Source of the DNA: Zoroaster sp. YZ-2022
Lineage: Eukaryota > Echinodermata > Asteroidea > Forcipulatida > Zoroasteridae
Length of the DNA stretch: 64,000 nucleotides
Direction: 5' to 3'
NCBI GenBank assembly: GCA_029582265.1
Contig: CM055822.1
Coordinates: 8,631,700-8,695,699, forward strand
Position 1 is the stretch's first letter. Every line of letters begins with the position of its first letter. Made by a program: the position numbers and the translations under genes. Shown piece by piece: positions 21,301 to 32,550 of the stretch. The notes under the pieces are model-generated. The model did not search any database. It saw only the letters and a list, made by a program, of their open reading frames with translations, and was not told the origin of the DNA.

Positions 21301-23418
21301 AGAAATCAGCTGAGAAATCCTCCGTTTGCGTGGTTTCTGGGAATAAAAAATGATTCTTTTCTTAATTATACAAATGTTCTGTATGTAATTTAACTAATTC
21401 TTAAGAATTTTTTCAATAATGTTGCTATAATACGTAAAAAACGTAAATTTTCTGAGCGACTACCTTTCTCCTCCATTGACTTTGTGCACAAACATATGCG
21501 TTTATTTACAACTTTTTTTCCAAACCCAACTCCCATAATTCATTGAGTGCTCAATGCCGATAAGGCTAATTGGTCTGTCATCAACAGTATTATTGTTGAC
21601 ATTTTATTGCTAATAATCGTTGCCAGCACAACATTACCGAACAAAAACCGCTTAAAATTTAATAGTCTGTTCTCAGTAAGAACTGAATGAAACACTAATT
21701 GGCTCGTCATCAAAAATATTTTAAATTAATTGATGTCGGATCTCTCGTTTGTGTGAGCTGATATTCATTGCCAGCACAACAATACCGAACAAAAACCACT
21801 TAAAATTCAATAGTCTGTTCTCAGTAAAAACTGAAACCTCTCGTAATATTATTTGCAAGCCGACTGCGGGTGGAAACACTTAATGCACCATTTGAAGTCC
21901 AAATGCCTTGACTTTTAATTCCGTAACTGAATGTTGTTGTTATTCACTTTGAACATGTGATTGTAATTGTGTCTCAAATCTTACAACTGTTAGAATGAGT
22001 AAAAGGAGGTAAAAAGTCAGGGAGTCACGGAATTTTGAGCACAGCGCAGAAAAGTGTACTTTTGACATAATTACAAACTTCAAAGGAGCGTTCGATTTAA
22101 TAGGGACATGCATTAAGATATTTGTACTTATTCCAATGCGGAATTAAGGAAAGAATGCTCTTTCCTAAATTCAAACTGGAAATTATTAGAAATAATTTAA
22201 TTTTCTTTTTTTTTAACCTCAGACGAAATAAATTATAGGTGAGATTGATACCATAATCAGCTTTACACAAAGTAAGTTCTGGGTTAAAATTTGAACATTA
22301 AGGAATTTATGAACAAATTAACCTGTCCATCCACAGAACGAGTTGGCTGATAGGATATGTTTCGTTATACGTAGGCCTATTCCATCAGTAAACCTATAGT
22401 ACATAAACTTGAACTATACGGTGTATTCAAGGTAATACACTTCTGGTATAGGACGTCACCACGTCTGAAAACATTGTTATTGTCGCATGTTTATTTCTCA
22501 GTCAAAATGGTAAGCAGAAACCAAATAATAGGGGGATGGGACACGCCCACAACCTATTGATGCATGTCTTATAATCTCGACGAGACATGTCTAATCATCG
22601 ATACTGGTCTCGTCTCCCCCACCTTCTCATGAGTGGAAGATTAAAGAAAACTCATTCAAATGACATTAAAAAAATCAGGGAATTTCACAGTCTTGCCGAA
22701 GTTGGTTGGCATAGGTCTGATATATATTTCTTTATTACAGGGACTATTATATTTTGGTGTTCTGTATATAAACGGTTCTCAGTATTTCCTGTAAAATATC
22801 TTTGTCCTTTATTATGTATAAAGACAATTATGATCGCACTGAACTACTTCAATTTTGTATTGTTGGTTCTGTTGAATTAGTTATTGCGTTCGAAAAGACG
22901 AGTTTCCATCGGCGGGGGGGGGGGGGGCTTCATCCCACTGATTTCACGGATATTTCCCTCTTATTTAGACCCACGTGCTCCACTGTCATTGACTAGGCTC
23001 CTTACATCCTCAAACAACATCACCGACGTTGATTATAAGCCCTTCCAAATAATTTCTCGCCTCCATTTTCCTTCGTTCAGCGTTACAACGTTTGATTGGA
23101 TTAAATATTAATCAGGCTGCCTACTGAAACCACAATGTTACGCGTAGCAATAAGCCTTATCGGAATTGTGCGCGGAATGAATTATGGGAGTTGGGTTTTG
23201 GAAAAATAATGGTAAACAAACGCACACGTTTGTGCACAAAGTCAATGGAGGAGAAAGGTGGTCAGTGATAAAATTGACGTTTTTTACGTGTTATAGCAAA
23301 ATTATGGAGAAATGTTTTTAAGAAATCGATTAAAATTTAAACATTTTTATAATTAAGAAAATAATTGATTTTTTCCCCCGAAAACTACGCAAATGGAGGA
23401 ATTCTCAGCTGATTTCTG
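21301..23418. mobile_element. Long-TIR DNA element, copy 1 (2.1 kb)
   Basis: Ends AGAAATCAGCTGAG point inward at both termini. Subterminal sequence remains inverted-repeat for about 300 bp (CCTCCRTTTGCGTRG, TTGCTATAATACGTAAAAA, CCTTTCTCCTCCATTGAC, CCCATAATTCAT). The interior has a 90-bp block (CCGAACAAAAACC, AATAGTCTGTTCTCAGTAA) duplicated directly. No transposase frame. Target duplication not resolved. Confidence 0.65.
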
Positions 23419-23558
23419 ATCCCAGGGTGCGACAACCATATTTTAGTCTTTTAAGCATTTTTCCTCTAAAAAAGGGGTAAATTGCAAATAATTTCATCGT
23501 ATTTAAAAAACAAATTAAGCATTATGGTCAAAAGTCAAACTGTGGTCAAATCCACAAT

Positions 23559-23950
23559 CTTCTTCATCTATCGGCTGCTCCCTTATAGGGGTCGCCACAG
23601 CGGATCATCTGTTTCCATCTCTTTATGTCATCTGCATCTTCCTCTGTTGCACCAACCACTTGCATGTCCTCCCTCACCACATCCATAAACCTCCTCTTTG
23701 GCCTTCCTCTTTTCCTCTTGCCTGGCAACTCCATCTTTAGCATCCTTTACCCGACATACCCATCATCTCTCCTCTGCACATGTCCAAACCATCTCAATCT
23801 CGCCTCTCTCACTTTATCTCCAAACCGTCTAACATGAGCTGTCCCTCTAATATACTCATTCCTAATCCTGTCCATCCTCGTTACTCCCAACGAAAACCTT
23901 AGCATCTTCAGCTCTGCCACCTCCAGCTCCGCCTCCTGTCTTTTTGTCAG
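23559..23950 (-). pseudogene. 3-prime end of an RTE-like LINE (left arm copy)
   Basis: Minus-strand counterpart of 60938-61338, with the same GGCTGCTCC...GGGGTCGCCACAGCGGATCA terminus and GGAAGAGGA-rich reading region, but with more stops. The empty site is visible at 26170-26190, where CCACAATAATGATGATTATAAATT runs uninterrupted. It is not transcribed from any promoter I can see. Confidence 0.8.
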
Positions 23951-24585
23951 TGATTATAAATTGGGGTGTCAGTCGAGCGTAAAATTAAATACATTAAAAA
24001 AGTAAGTAAGCAAGTAAGCAAGTAAGCAAGATAAATACAAAATTTCTGCCACCCCCCAAAAAACCACAAAAAAACATTAAAAATATAATTAAAATCAAAC
24101 AAAGTGATAGTTGAGACAAAAACTGTTATCTTATCAAGAAACTATTATCTTATATTATTTTAGGACCGTCTGATTACCGCATCACGTTCCCTGATCGTAG
24201 ATTGGGGACACGGATCGCCGCCCATCAGATCTGAAATAAGACTTGCCTATTTCATGTTCAATCTCCTCGGGATTAATATTGTTTTAATTATAGCTTTTGT
24301 CAAACGCCAATAAATTGTTGATCCTACCGCTAATTATAGATTGTACAAAAAATAATAACAATTGAATATCAGGAACATATAAAAAAGGCAAGTGGCACAA
24401 GGCACTGTTTTCTCCTTTTTACCATCCTTTAGTTTATATGCAATATATATTTTTGTCGATGGTGGAGAATATTTCTAAAAGAAAATATGTTCCGAAAACC
24501 GAACTAAAGAGCTTTCGGCCGTTAGTAGTGATCGAGTTTGCCTAAAAAGTACAGTGCGACAAGGAAATTAGAACACTGTCAATTC

Positions 24586-26035
24586 AGAAATCAGCTGAGA
24601 AATCCTCCGTTTGCGTGGTTTCTGGAAATAAAAAATGATTCTTTTAATGTTCTGTATGTAATTTAACTATTTTTTCAATATTTTTGCTATAATACGTATA
24701 AAACGTCAATTTTCTGACCGACCACCTTTCTCCTCCATTGACTTTGTGCACAAACATGTGCATTTGTTTACAACTTTTTTTTCCAAACCCGAATCCCATA
24801 ATTCAGTGCGTGCTCAATTCCGATAAGGCTTATTGGTCTGTCATCAACAGTATTATTATTGCCATTTTATTGTTAATAATCGTTGCCAGCACAACATTAC
24901 CGAACAAAAACCGCTTAAAATTCAATAGTCTGTTCTCAGTAAGAACTGAATGAAACACTAATTGGCTCGCCATAACAATTTTTTTTAAATTAATTGATTT
25001 CGGATCTCTCGTTGACAGTATTATTAATATTATCATTATACGGTTGTTTTGTTGTCATTTGTGTGAGCTGATATTCATTGCCAGCACAACAATACCGAAC
25101 AAAAACCACTTAAAATTCAATAGTCTGTTCTCAGTAAAAACTGAAACCTCTCGTAATATTATTTGCAAGCCGACTGCGGATGGAAACACTTAATGTGCCA
25201 TTTGAAGTCCAAATGCCTTGACTTTTAATTCCGTAACTGAAAGATGTTGTTATTCACTTCGAACATGTGATTGTAATTGTGTCTCAAATCTTACAACTGT
25301 TAGAGTGAGTAAAAGGAGGTAAAAGGTCAGGGAGTCACGGAATTTTGAGCACAGCGCAGAAAAGCGTACTTTTTACATAATTACAAACTTCAAAGGAGCG
25401 TTTGAGAAAGTAGAAAAATGCATTCAGATATTTGTACTTATTCTAATGCGGAATTAAGGAAATAATGCTCTTTCCTAAATTCAAACTGGAAATTATTAGA
25501 AATAATTTAATTTTCTTTTTTTTAAACCTCAGACGAAATAATTTCTAGGGGAGATTGATACCATACTTCGCTCTTATTAGACCCACGTGCTCCACTGTCA
25601 TTGGCTTGACTCCTTACATCCTCAAACAATAGACAGACGTTGATTATACATGTAAGTCCTTCCAAATAATTTCCCGCCTCCATTTCCCTTCGTTCAGCGT
25701 AACAACGTTTGATTGGATTAAATATTAATCAGGCTGCCTACTGAAACCACAATGTTACGCGTAGCAATAAGCCTTATCGGAATTGTGCGCGCAATGAATT
25801 ATGGGAGTTGGGTTTTGGAAAACAATGGTAAACAAATGCACACGTTTGTGCACAAAGTCAATGGAGGAGAATGGTAGTCGGTCAGAAAATTGACGTTTTT
25901 TTAAACGTATTTAGCAAAATTATGGAGAAGTTTTTAAAGAATTCGGTTAACTTATAAACAACATTTTTATAATTAAGAAAAGAATTGATTTTCCCCAGAA
26001 AACTACGTAAATGGAGGAATTCTCAGCTGATTTCT
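24586..26035. mobile_element. Long-TIR DNA element, copy 2 (1.45 kb)
   Basis: Same inward-facing AGAAATCAGCTGAG ends as copy 1, with a shorter interior. Together with the 1.0 kb that follows, it forms a unit absent from the right arm, so the left arm duplicated it or the right arm lost it. Confidence 0.6.
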
Positions 26036-26370
26036 AATCCCCAGGGTACGACGACCATATTTTAGTCTTTTAAGCATTTTTCCTCTAAAAAGGGGTAAAT
26101 TGCAACTAATTTCATCGTATTTAAAAACCAAATTAAGCATTATGGTCAAAAGTTAAACCGTGGTCAAATCCACAATAATGATGATTATAAATTGGGGTGT
26201 CGGTCGAGCGTAAAATTAAAAAAACTTAAATAAATAAATAAATACAAAATTGCTGCCACAAAAAAAAAAAAAAAAAAACATTAAAAATAATTAAAATCAA
26301 ACAAAATGCTAGTTCAGACAAGAATTATTATCACATCAAGAAACTATTATCTTATTATATTATTTTAGGA

Positions 26371-26852
26371 CACCCGATACTCCAAATTTGTGTCAGTGGA
26401 TAACGTCTCAAAAGGATCAATTTCATCTTGCTATTAACAAGCACAGATTATAATCTGGTAGTCTGGATTACAATTGGTGTCGTTAAGTCAGTCAGTCGTT
26501 ATAATCTGGGTGGCACATGCATAATCGCATAATCGCAATCGTTAAATATTTTCATCGTTAACATTTAATTTTAAAAAGAACATAAAATAGTTATAGCCTA
26601 ATTAGAACGTTGCTACGACTGTTACACGATGTATACAGAAACAATTTGATTATTCATGAAACGATCGCTACCGTGTGAATTAAGCGTGCCATTGCTGCAT
26701 GCTACGCGATATGCATGTGCCACTCACTTAAAACGACACCAATTGTACATGTAATCCAGACTACCAGATTATAATCTGTGCTTGTTAATAGCAAGATGAA
26801 ATTGATCCTTTTTGAGACGTTATCTGCTGACACAAATTTGGAGTATCGGGTG
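26371..26852. mobile_element. 482-bp MITE with TIRs of about 120 bp and 7-bp target duplication
   Basis: Left and right ends CACCCGATACTCCAAATTTG match as inverted repeats for about 120 bp with only a few differences. Exact TTTAGGA flanks both sides (26364-26370 and 26853-26859). The empty site TATTTTAGGACCGTCTG is seen at 24160, 60710 and 63405. The central 240 bp has ATAATCGCATAATCGCAATC and no coding frame. Near-identical TIRs imply recent activity. Confidence 0.9.
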
Positions 26853-27069
26853 TTTAGGACCGTCTGATTACTGCATCACGTTCCACGATCGTATATTTGG
26901 GACACGAATCGCCGCCCATCAGATCTGAAATGAGACTTGCCTATATTTTAATCTCCTCGGGATTAATAGTTTATATACAAACCGACCTGAAGAGCTTTTC
27001 GGCCGTTAGTAGTGATCGAGTTTGCCTAAAAAGTACAGTGCGACAAGCAAATTAGAACACTGTCAATCC

Positions 27070-27690
27070 AGAAATCATCCTCCGTTTGCGTGGTTTCTGG
27101 GAATAAAAAATGATTCTTTTCTTAATTATACAAATGTTCTGTATGTAATTTAACTAATTCTTAATAATTTTTTCAATAATTTTGCTATAATACGTAAAAA
27201 ACGTCAATTTTCTGACCAACCACCTTTCTCCTCCATTGACTTTTTGCACAAACATGTGTTTGTTTACAACTTTTTTCCCAAAACCCGACTCCCATAATTC
27301 AGTGCGTGCTCAATTCCGATAAGATTTATTGGTCTGTCATCAACAGTATTATTGTTGACATTGTATTGCTAATAATCGTTGCCAGCACAACATTACCGAA
27401 CAAAAACCGCTTAAAATTCAATAGTCTGTTCTTAGTAAGAACTGAATGAAACACTAATTGGCTCGTCATCAAAAATATTTTAAATTAGGCCTAATTGATT
27501 TCGGATCTCTCGTTGACAGTATTATTAATATTATCATTATACGGTTGTTTTGTTGTCATTTGTGTGAGCTGATATTCATTGCCAGCACAACAATACCGAA
27601 CAAAAACCACTTAAAATTCAATAGTCTGTTCTCAGTAAAAACTGAAACCTGTCGTAATATTATTTGCAAGCCGAACAAGCAATTGTAATT
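27070..27690. mobile_element. Half copy of the long-TIR element
   Basis: Only the left terminus is present (AGAAATCATCCTCCGTTTGCG, with a 10-bp deletion) plus interior with the duplicated CCGAACAAAAACC block; no inward-facing right end follows. The right arm has the same half copy at about 59680-60298. Confidence 0.6.
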
Positions 27691-27699
27691 GTATCTCAA

Positions 27700-29399
27700 A
27701 TCATTTGGCGTATCAGCGAGGAGGAAGCGGTAGGGGCAGTTCTTTTACCATAAAAGTGTCTCTTTTTTACCCCCTTTCATTAATACTCTACTGCCTGGAT
27801 TCTCCCTTCCTTCAGCTACAACATTACAGTCATTGTACACTATTGGCAATTTGAAGAATTTGATCAAAGGACAAAAATTTAAATCTATCCCTTTCGTAAC
27901 GTTAGTGGTGATGGGGGAGTGGAGGCAAGGGGAGGAAAATGCCACATATTTATCATCATACATGTTATATGACCATTCATATCTTAGCCCTATGCGTTAC
28001 ATCTTTATAGCCGTATCTCCCATTTCGGCATAACCTGTATTCTCCCTGCCTCAAACTAACACACAAATTAAAACCGCTAAATAATAATAGTAATCTCTAA
28101 AGAAATACATTAAAGTTTAACCAAAGTTAAAAAAAACCTCAGTGTGAAAGGATGATTATCAAACATCCATTCAAATCTTCCCGTCTGAAAAGCTAGCCTT
28201 TTAGTAAAATTTGGCAAATGAACTTTTGACTGAACTAAAAATCCAATGGCTCTTCAATTTTCTACGAATAATTTAGCCCGGTTGGTTCGGCTGGAAATTT
28301 TCACTAAAATGTTAATTTCATTTTCGTATAACGGCAATCAATTTCGCAAAATGAGAATTTAAAAAAAATATGAGCAACAAATGCAAAAAAGACAACAGAA
28401 TACGTTTCATATGTTTACTTTTACCCAAACTTAATTTTGTTTTCTTTATTCATGTGAGTTTCTCGTACATTTTATATAGGGCCAATCGGTCTTACTTTGT
28501 TTTGTTCATTCTCTGATTAGAATCTTTATTGGTTTTCTGACCTGGGTCTAATTCTGTAATGTGTTTTTGAAACATTTAAGTTATATTGGACTGTTTCATT
28601 ATAACCTGTTTTATTGTTCGAGTGTGTCTTTATGATTTGTTATCCTGGTTTCTTATTGTACATTCATTCATTAGTGAACCGTTTTTATGCCTTTAATAAT
28701 CTATTGGAAACTAAAGTTAAACAAATTTAACAAAGTGTCAATTAAGTTGCACACATTTCAGAAATGCCTGCCCAATAATGAATTCGAATGACCAAATACG
28801 CGCTGCGAAAAGCTCATGCGAAATTGAATGCTGTTGGAGTGGATTGTTAAATTGGATGGTTATTTTGTTTAAATCGCATGACGGAAGAGTACTATTGCCT
28901 ACTCATAAAACGAAACAGAATGACGCAGTGTGTATATTGGCTGCTTATTTGCCGAAATTGACCGGGAAAACCTATATTATAGAGAATAAAAAACCCAAAA
29001 AGTTTTGCCCTCTCCTATAAAAGAAATGCTGGTAGTTATTCCGTCTAAATTGGGGGTTCATTTGCAACCCCCGATCCCCCGTCGATTGTTATCACATTTG
29101 GTTAAATATAGTTTTTGTTAAGCAGGCAATTAATGTATTACATGGACTAACCAGAGGGGTTGATAAAAATTAATTCGCATTGAATGGTAGTATTTTATTT
29201 TGTATTCAATAGTTATTATGTATATAAATTTATAAGTGTTATATTTGTATATTTTATATATTACAAACAGAACAGAAATGGACTGATATGTGCGCAAATA
29301 GTACAGTGTGCAGCGAAGCATGTATAAATAGGGTGTGTCGTAATCATTATTTTTGGTCAGTCAGCTCCATCCATGCAAGGCAAGGCCTGCAGTTCCTTA
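27700..29399. other. Arm sequence without genes
   Basis: Open frames of 60-80 codons near 27833 and 28778 recur in the right arm (59342-59536 and 58625-58867) but diverge by frameshift and replacement at the same rate as flanking DNA, with no family motif. 28330-28735 is present only on the left; the right arm has an unrelated 120 bp at that place. Confidence 0.5.
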
Positions 29400-29757
29400 T
29401 GGTGCCCTCACACCATAGCGATCACCAGTTGCGTATGGTTGCGAATAAAAAATAGTGGTCATAAGTTCCGAACGCAACTCACACGCAACTAATAGGTTTT
29501 ATAGGTTTGAAGTACGCAACAAGCACGCAGGTGATCGCAGACACACGCAGAGTAAGTTCAGAAATTTTGAACATGTTCAATAATTCTCTGCGAATGCCTG
29601 CGATCAATTTATACGCAACAGGGACGCTACGCACGCAACACGATCGCAACACGATCGCAACAGGTACGCAACTCATAAGTTATGAACGCAGGTGATCGCA
29701 GGTCCAAATTTGAGGTATCTGGCCAGGTTTTGGTAGCGTACATGTTGCGAATGTGTT
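29400..29757. mobile_element. Second helically phased CpG-word element, left arm only
   Basis: From GGTGCCCTCACACC the sequence is a run of words ACGCAAC, ATCGCAAC and ATCGCAG spaced 10-11 nt apart, for example ACGCAACACG, ATCGCAACACG, ATCGCAACAGG, TACGCAACTCA. The right arm carries an unrelated 434-bp sequence (57843-58276) between the same flanks. No clear terminal inverted repeat is seen, so this copy may be truncated. Confidence 0.6.
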
Positions 29758-30180
29758 GCTGAGGAACGTTCCAAACAGGCTAATCAGCTCTTGCCCTCTC
29801 CTTGGATCCCCAAGGCGCTGCTGGCATAGTGAACCTGGACAATAGAACAATCAAGTGGTTGGAAAATACGGATGTTCCCGTGTGACTAGATGTGATATAT
29901 CATACGAGCGTGGTGCGTTTTTCATACGAGCTAAAACTGTAGTTATCAAATGAAATATAATTTAGTTGTGTATCACTCCCAACAGAGGGCGGTAGCAGCA
30001 TGATAGCGAGTGATAGATTGATCATAGAGGAAGGAATTCCTTCACCCATGGGTTTATTAATTAACCATAATATAGCAGATTTCCCGTTTTCTTGTATATT
30101 ATTCATTTGGCACATATAATACTTGCACTGTATTTTCAACTTCATTGTAAATATATTTATCCAGCTAATTGAAAACTTTG

Positions 30181-30391
30181 TGACTACCTCATGGTTTGGA
30201 AAAAATGAGTACCAATTACGTACTTAATACGAGGTTGTGTACAATTGTATTTTTTTAAACGTATACTTTTTTGACAAGAAATTTCTCTTTTGGAAATTGA
30301 TTAGATCATAAACGGAAAAACTCGCCCCAATGACTTTGTACACAACCTCGTACGCAATGTAACTAATTTTGTCCATACCGTGAGGTAGTCA
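30181..30391. mobile_element. 211-bp palindromic MITE
   Basis: TIRs TGACTACCTCATGGTTTGGA and TGACTACCTCACGGTATGGA (right end reverse-complemented), followed inward by AATACGAGGTTGTGTACAA and its inverse. Copies occur at 57199-57407 (right arm) and, more diverged, at 17030-17265. Target duplication not evident. Confidence 0.75.
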
Positions 30392-30999
30392 TATTTTGCA
30401 GAGGTCTATCTTTTATTATAACAATATCAATTTCATATTCAAAAGACCTGTCAATTTTGCGTTAGAATGTGTGAATTTGAACTTCTTATTTGCACCGGAA
30501 ATAAAGGTCAGGTCGGGTCAATTGAAGGTCATATATATGACACAATAACGTTAGTATCTGCTTTGGTTCAATTTCGGAAATTGGAAAATATTCATTTTTA
30601 AAACTGGCTTTAAGGGGCGCTTCATCTGTGGTGACGTCATCAAACGTAGTTTTTGAAAAGAGAAGATGTCACTATTCACTTTATTCACAGAAGTCATATT
30701 CAAATTTTAAACGACCTTTTCACAAAGGGGATGAACATTTGCACGATTTGTGCGGCTTCTCTCAGCCACCATAATTTGGTGTATGGGAAATTTGGTCAGG
30801 TTCCAGTAACCGCGAATACATATGTATCACGTATTTCAATAAATCATCGCACCTATAATAACACTCATTTTTGCGCAATCACGATTTATTTAAGCAGTTT
30901 AAAAACTCAATTGCGGCGACATGGGTTCCAATCCCAGCAGCGTCGCTTTTCTTTTTTCGGTTTATATGGTTGCGCGATCACCATCAACTCCAAAATACC

Positions 31000-31180
31000 A
31001 ACAGGATTGATGGCGCAAGCCGTTAGTCTACTGCCAACTGCAGGCAGTTTCAGGGTGGTACCGGTACGTCCGGGTTCGAATCCTGCTCCTGGCACATAGG
31101 GACATGACAGCTGCTGGCTGCGGCAATGGCTTGGGGACCGTCATGTCTCTACCCCGAATGTTTAAGCGTGAAGCATATAT
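31000..31180 (+). mobile_element. tRNA-like Pol III element (left arm)
   Basis: A possible A box TGGCGCAAGCCG at 31011 and a perfect B box GGTTCGAATCC at 31073-31083 are followed by CTGCTCCTGGCACATAGGG. The A-B distance and missing cloverleaf argue against a working tRNA. It differs from the Leu-type SINE family elsewhere in the window. Right-arm counterpart at 56410-56590. Confidence 0.5.
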
Positions 31181-32550
31181 GGAAAAGTTTCATGTAAAAA
31201 GTCTCAAATAATCAACGCGCTGTAAAACGTGTGTGCACACACACAACGTACGTGTGGGTATGTGTGCACGCGCGCGCGCTTGAGGGTCAATTGTAAATAC
31301 AGTGCGTACACGGACTGTACCTTCTTAAAATAGGTAAACAAAAAGGATGTACAACAAGATTCGTTGAGTCCGACGAAAATATTTAACCAATAACAGCTAA
31401 TTTAACACACAACATAAACGAATATATAGAGCGGGAAATAACGGAAACCCCACCTGCGTACGTTATGTAGTTAACGAATGAGGGCGTGTTTTATGTAGCT
31501 GTCACAAGTCAGTGCGTGCAAGCCACATACTTCTGGTCCAAAAACGATGCGGTTTTTGGACTTGAGATAAGTATTTTGCAGGACCGTCCGACAAATTTTT
31601 GTGACCATTTTCAATAAAATAAGGGTCATTTGAAGACAAACAAATAAAGGTTGGAATGCCGAGTTCCCCGTTGTTGTACATATTTTTTACTTCCCGTGGC
31701 AAGCGTTTTTCGGCGAAATACTGATATTGGGACTGTGCTGAAAAGTGCGTGTTGAAGAGTCGGGCGCAAAAGAGACTATACTTTTCCATATGAAATGTAC
31801 GAACAGGGCAGAAACGTAGGGACCGGGTGGTATAGCGACCCCCAGAAGGGTGCTAAGGTGATCACCATGTCGGTGATCAAGGGGTACCCCTTGTCGTTTT
31901 TTCCACATCGAAAGTTTTCTCCGATTCGCTTCAAAATTACACAGGTTTCTACCGGAAGGAGAGGTCAGATTGGGGGTCATGTCTGTGTGCGAAATATCCC
32001 ATAATTTAAGATATGTATGATATTGCAAAGATTGTGAAAATACTGACATTTTGTGGTTCATGAGATATGATTGTTTTAAAATATTAAACTTTGATTTAGT
32101 GTAATTCGATATCTGATGACGTCACCATAACGTCACAACTTTAGATACAACTACATGATAAGGTATAGCTATTTGTTTTAAGGTTCTTTGAACTTTGCAC
32201 CTATTTTTTGGTTGCTAGATAAGTTTCACCGAGAAGAAAAAACCAACAATTTCAAAGAGGTATTTGTGCTGTCGCTAAAAAGCATTCACAATGTTTTGCA
32301 CTTTAGATCAGAGCACTTTATCTAGACAGAACAATTTTTACGGATGATTGATAACTTTTACAAACTTCACATCAACATAAGCTTTCGTATAATAATTCTG
32401 TAATTTTCTAAACAGTTTATTACCAATGTTGTATACCTCGTAATAATAGCTTCTTCGTGTATTGTATAAATTAAAATAATCAAGTAATCGATAAGTTTTT
32501 TAATTGGGATGAAATAATGGGCTGTCCAAAAGTTCTATACATTTTTCAAG
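31181..32550. other. Arm sequence without genes
   Basis: Contains a GTGTGTGCACACACACAACG / GCACGCGCGCGCGC purine-pyrimidine tract near 31225-31282 that could adopt Z-DNA. The rest is featureless and matched in the right arm (55041-56350). Open frames of 95-124 codons on the minus strand are not preserved intact in the other arm. Confidence 0.5.

Noticed and set aside
23625..23837. Ser/Pro/Leu-rich plus-strand frame near the RTE fragment, also at 61055-61267
   Set aside because: It is the antisense shadow of the LINE reverse-transcriptase C-terminus.
27833..28033. 66-codon frame also seen at 59342-59536
   Set aside because: Conservation between arms is explained by the duplication; it has a codon-breaking difference and no motif.
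31502..32061. Minus-strand frames of 95 and 124 codons, partly repeated at 55533-55963
   Set aside because: Frames are shifted and split differently in the other arm, as expected for non-coding DNA.
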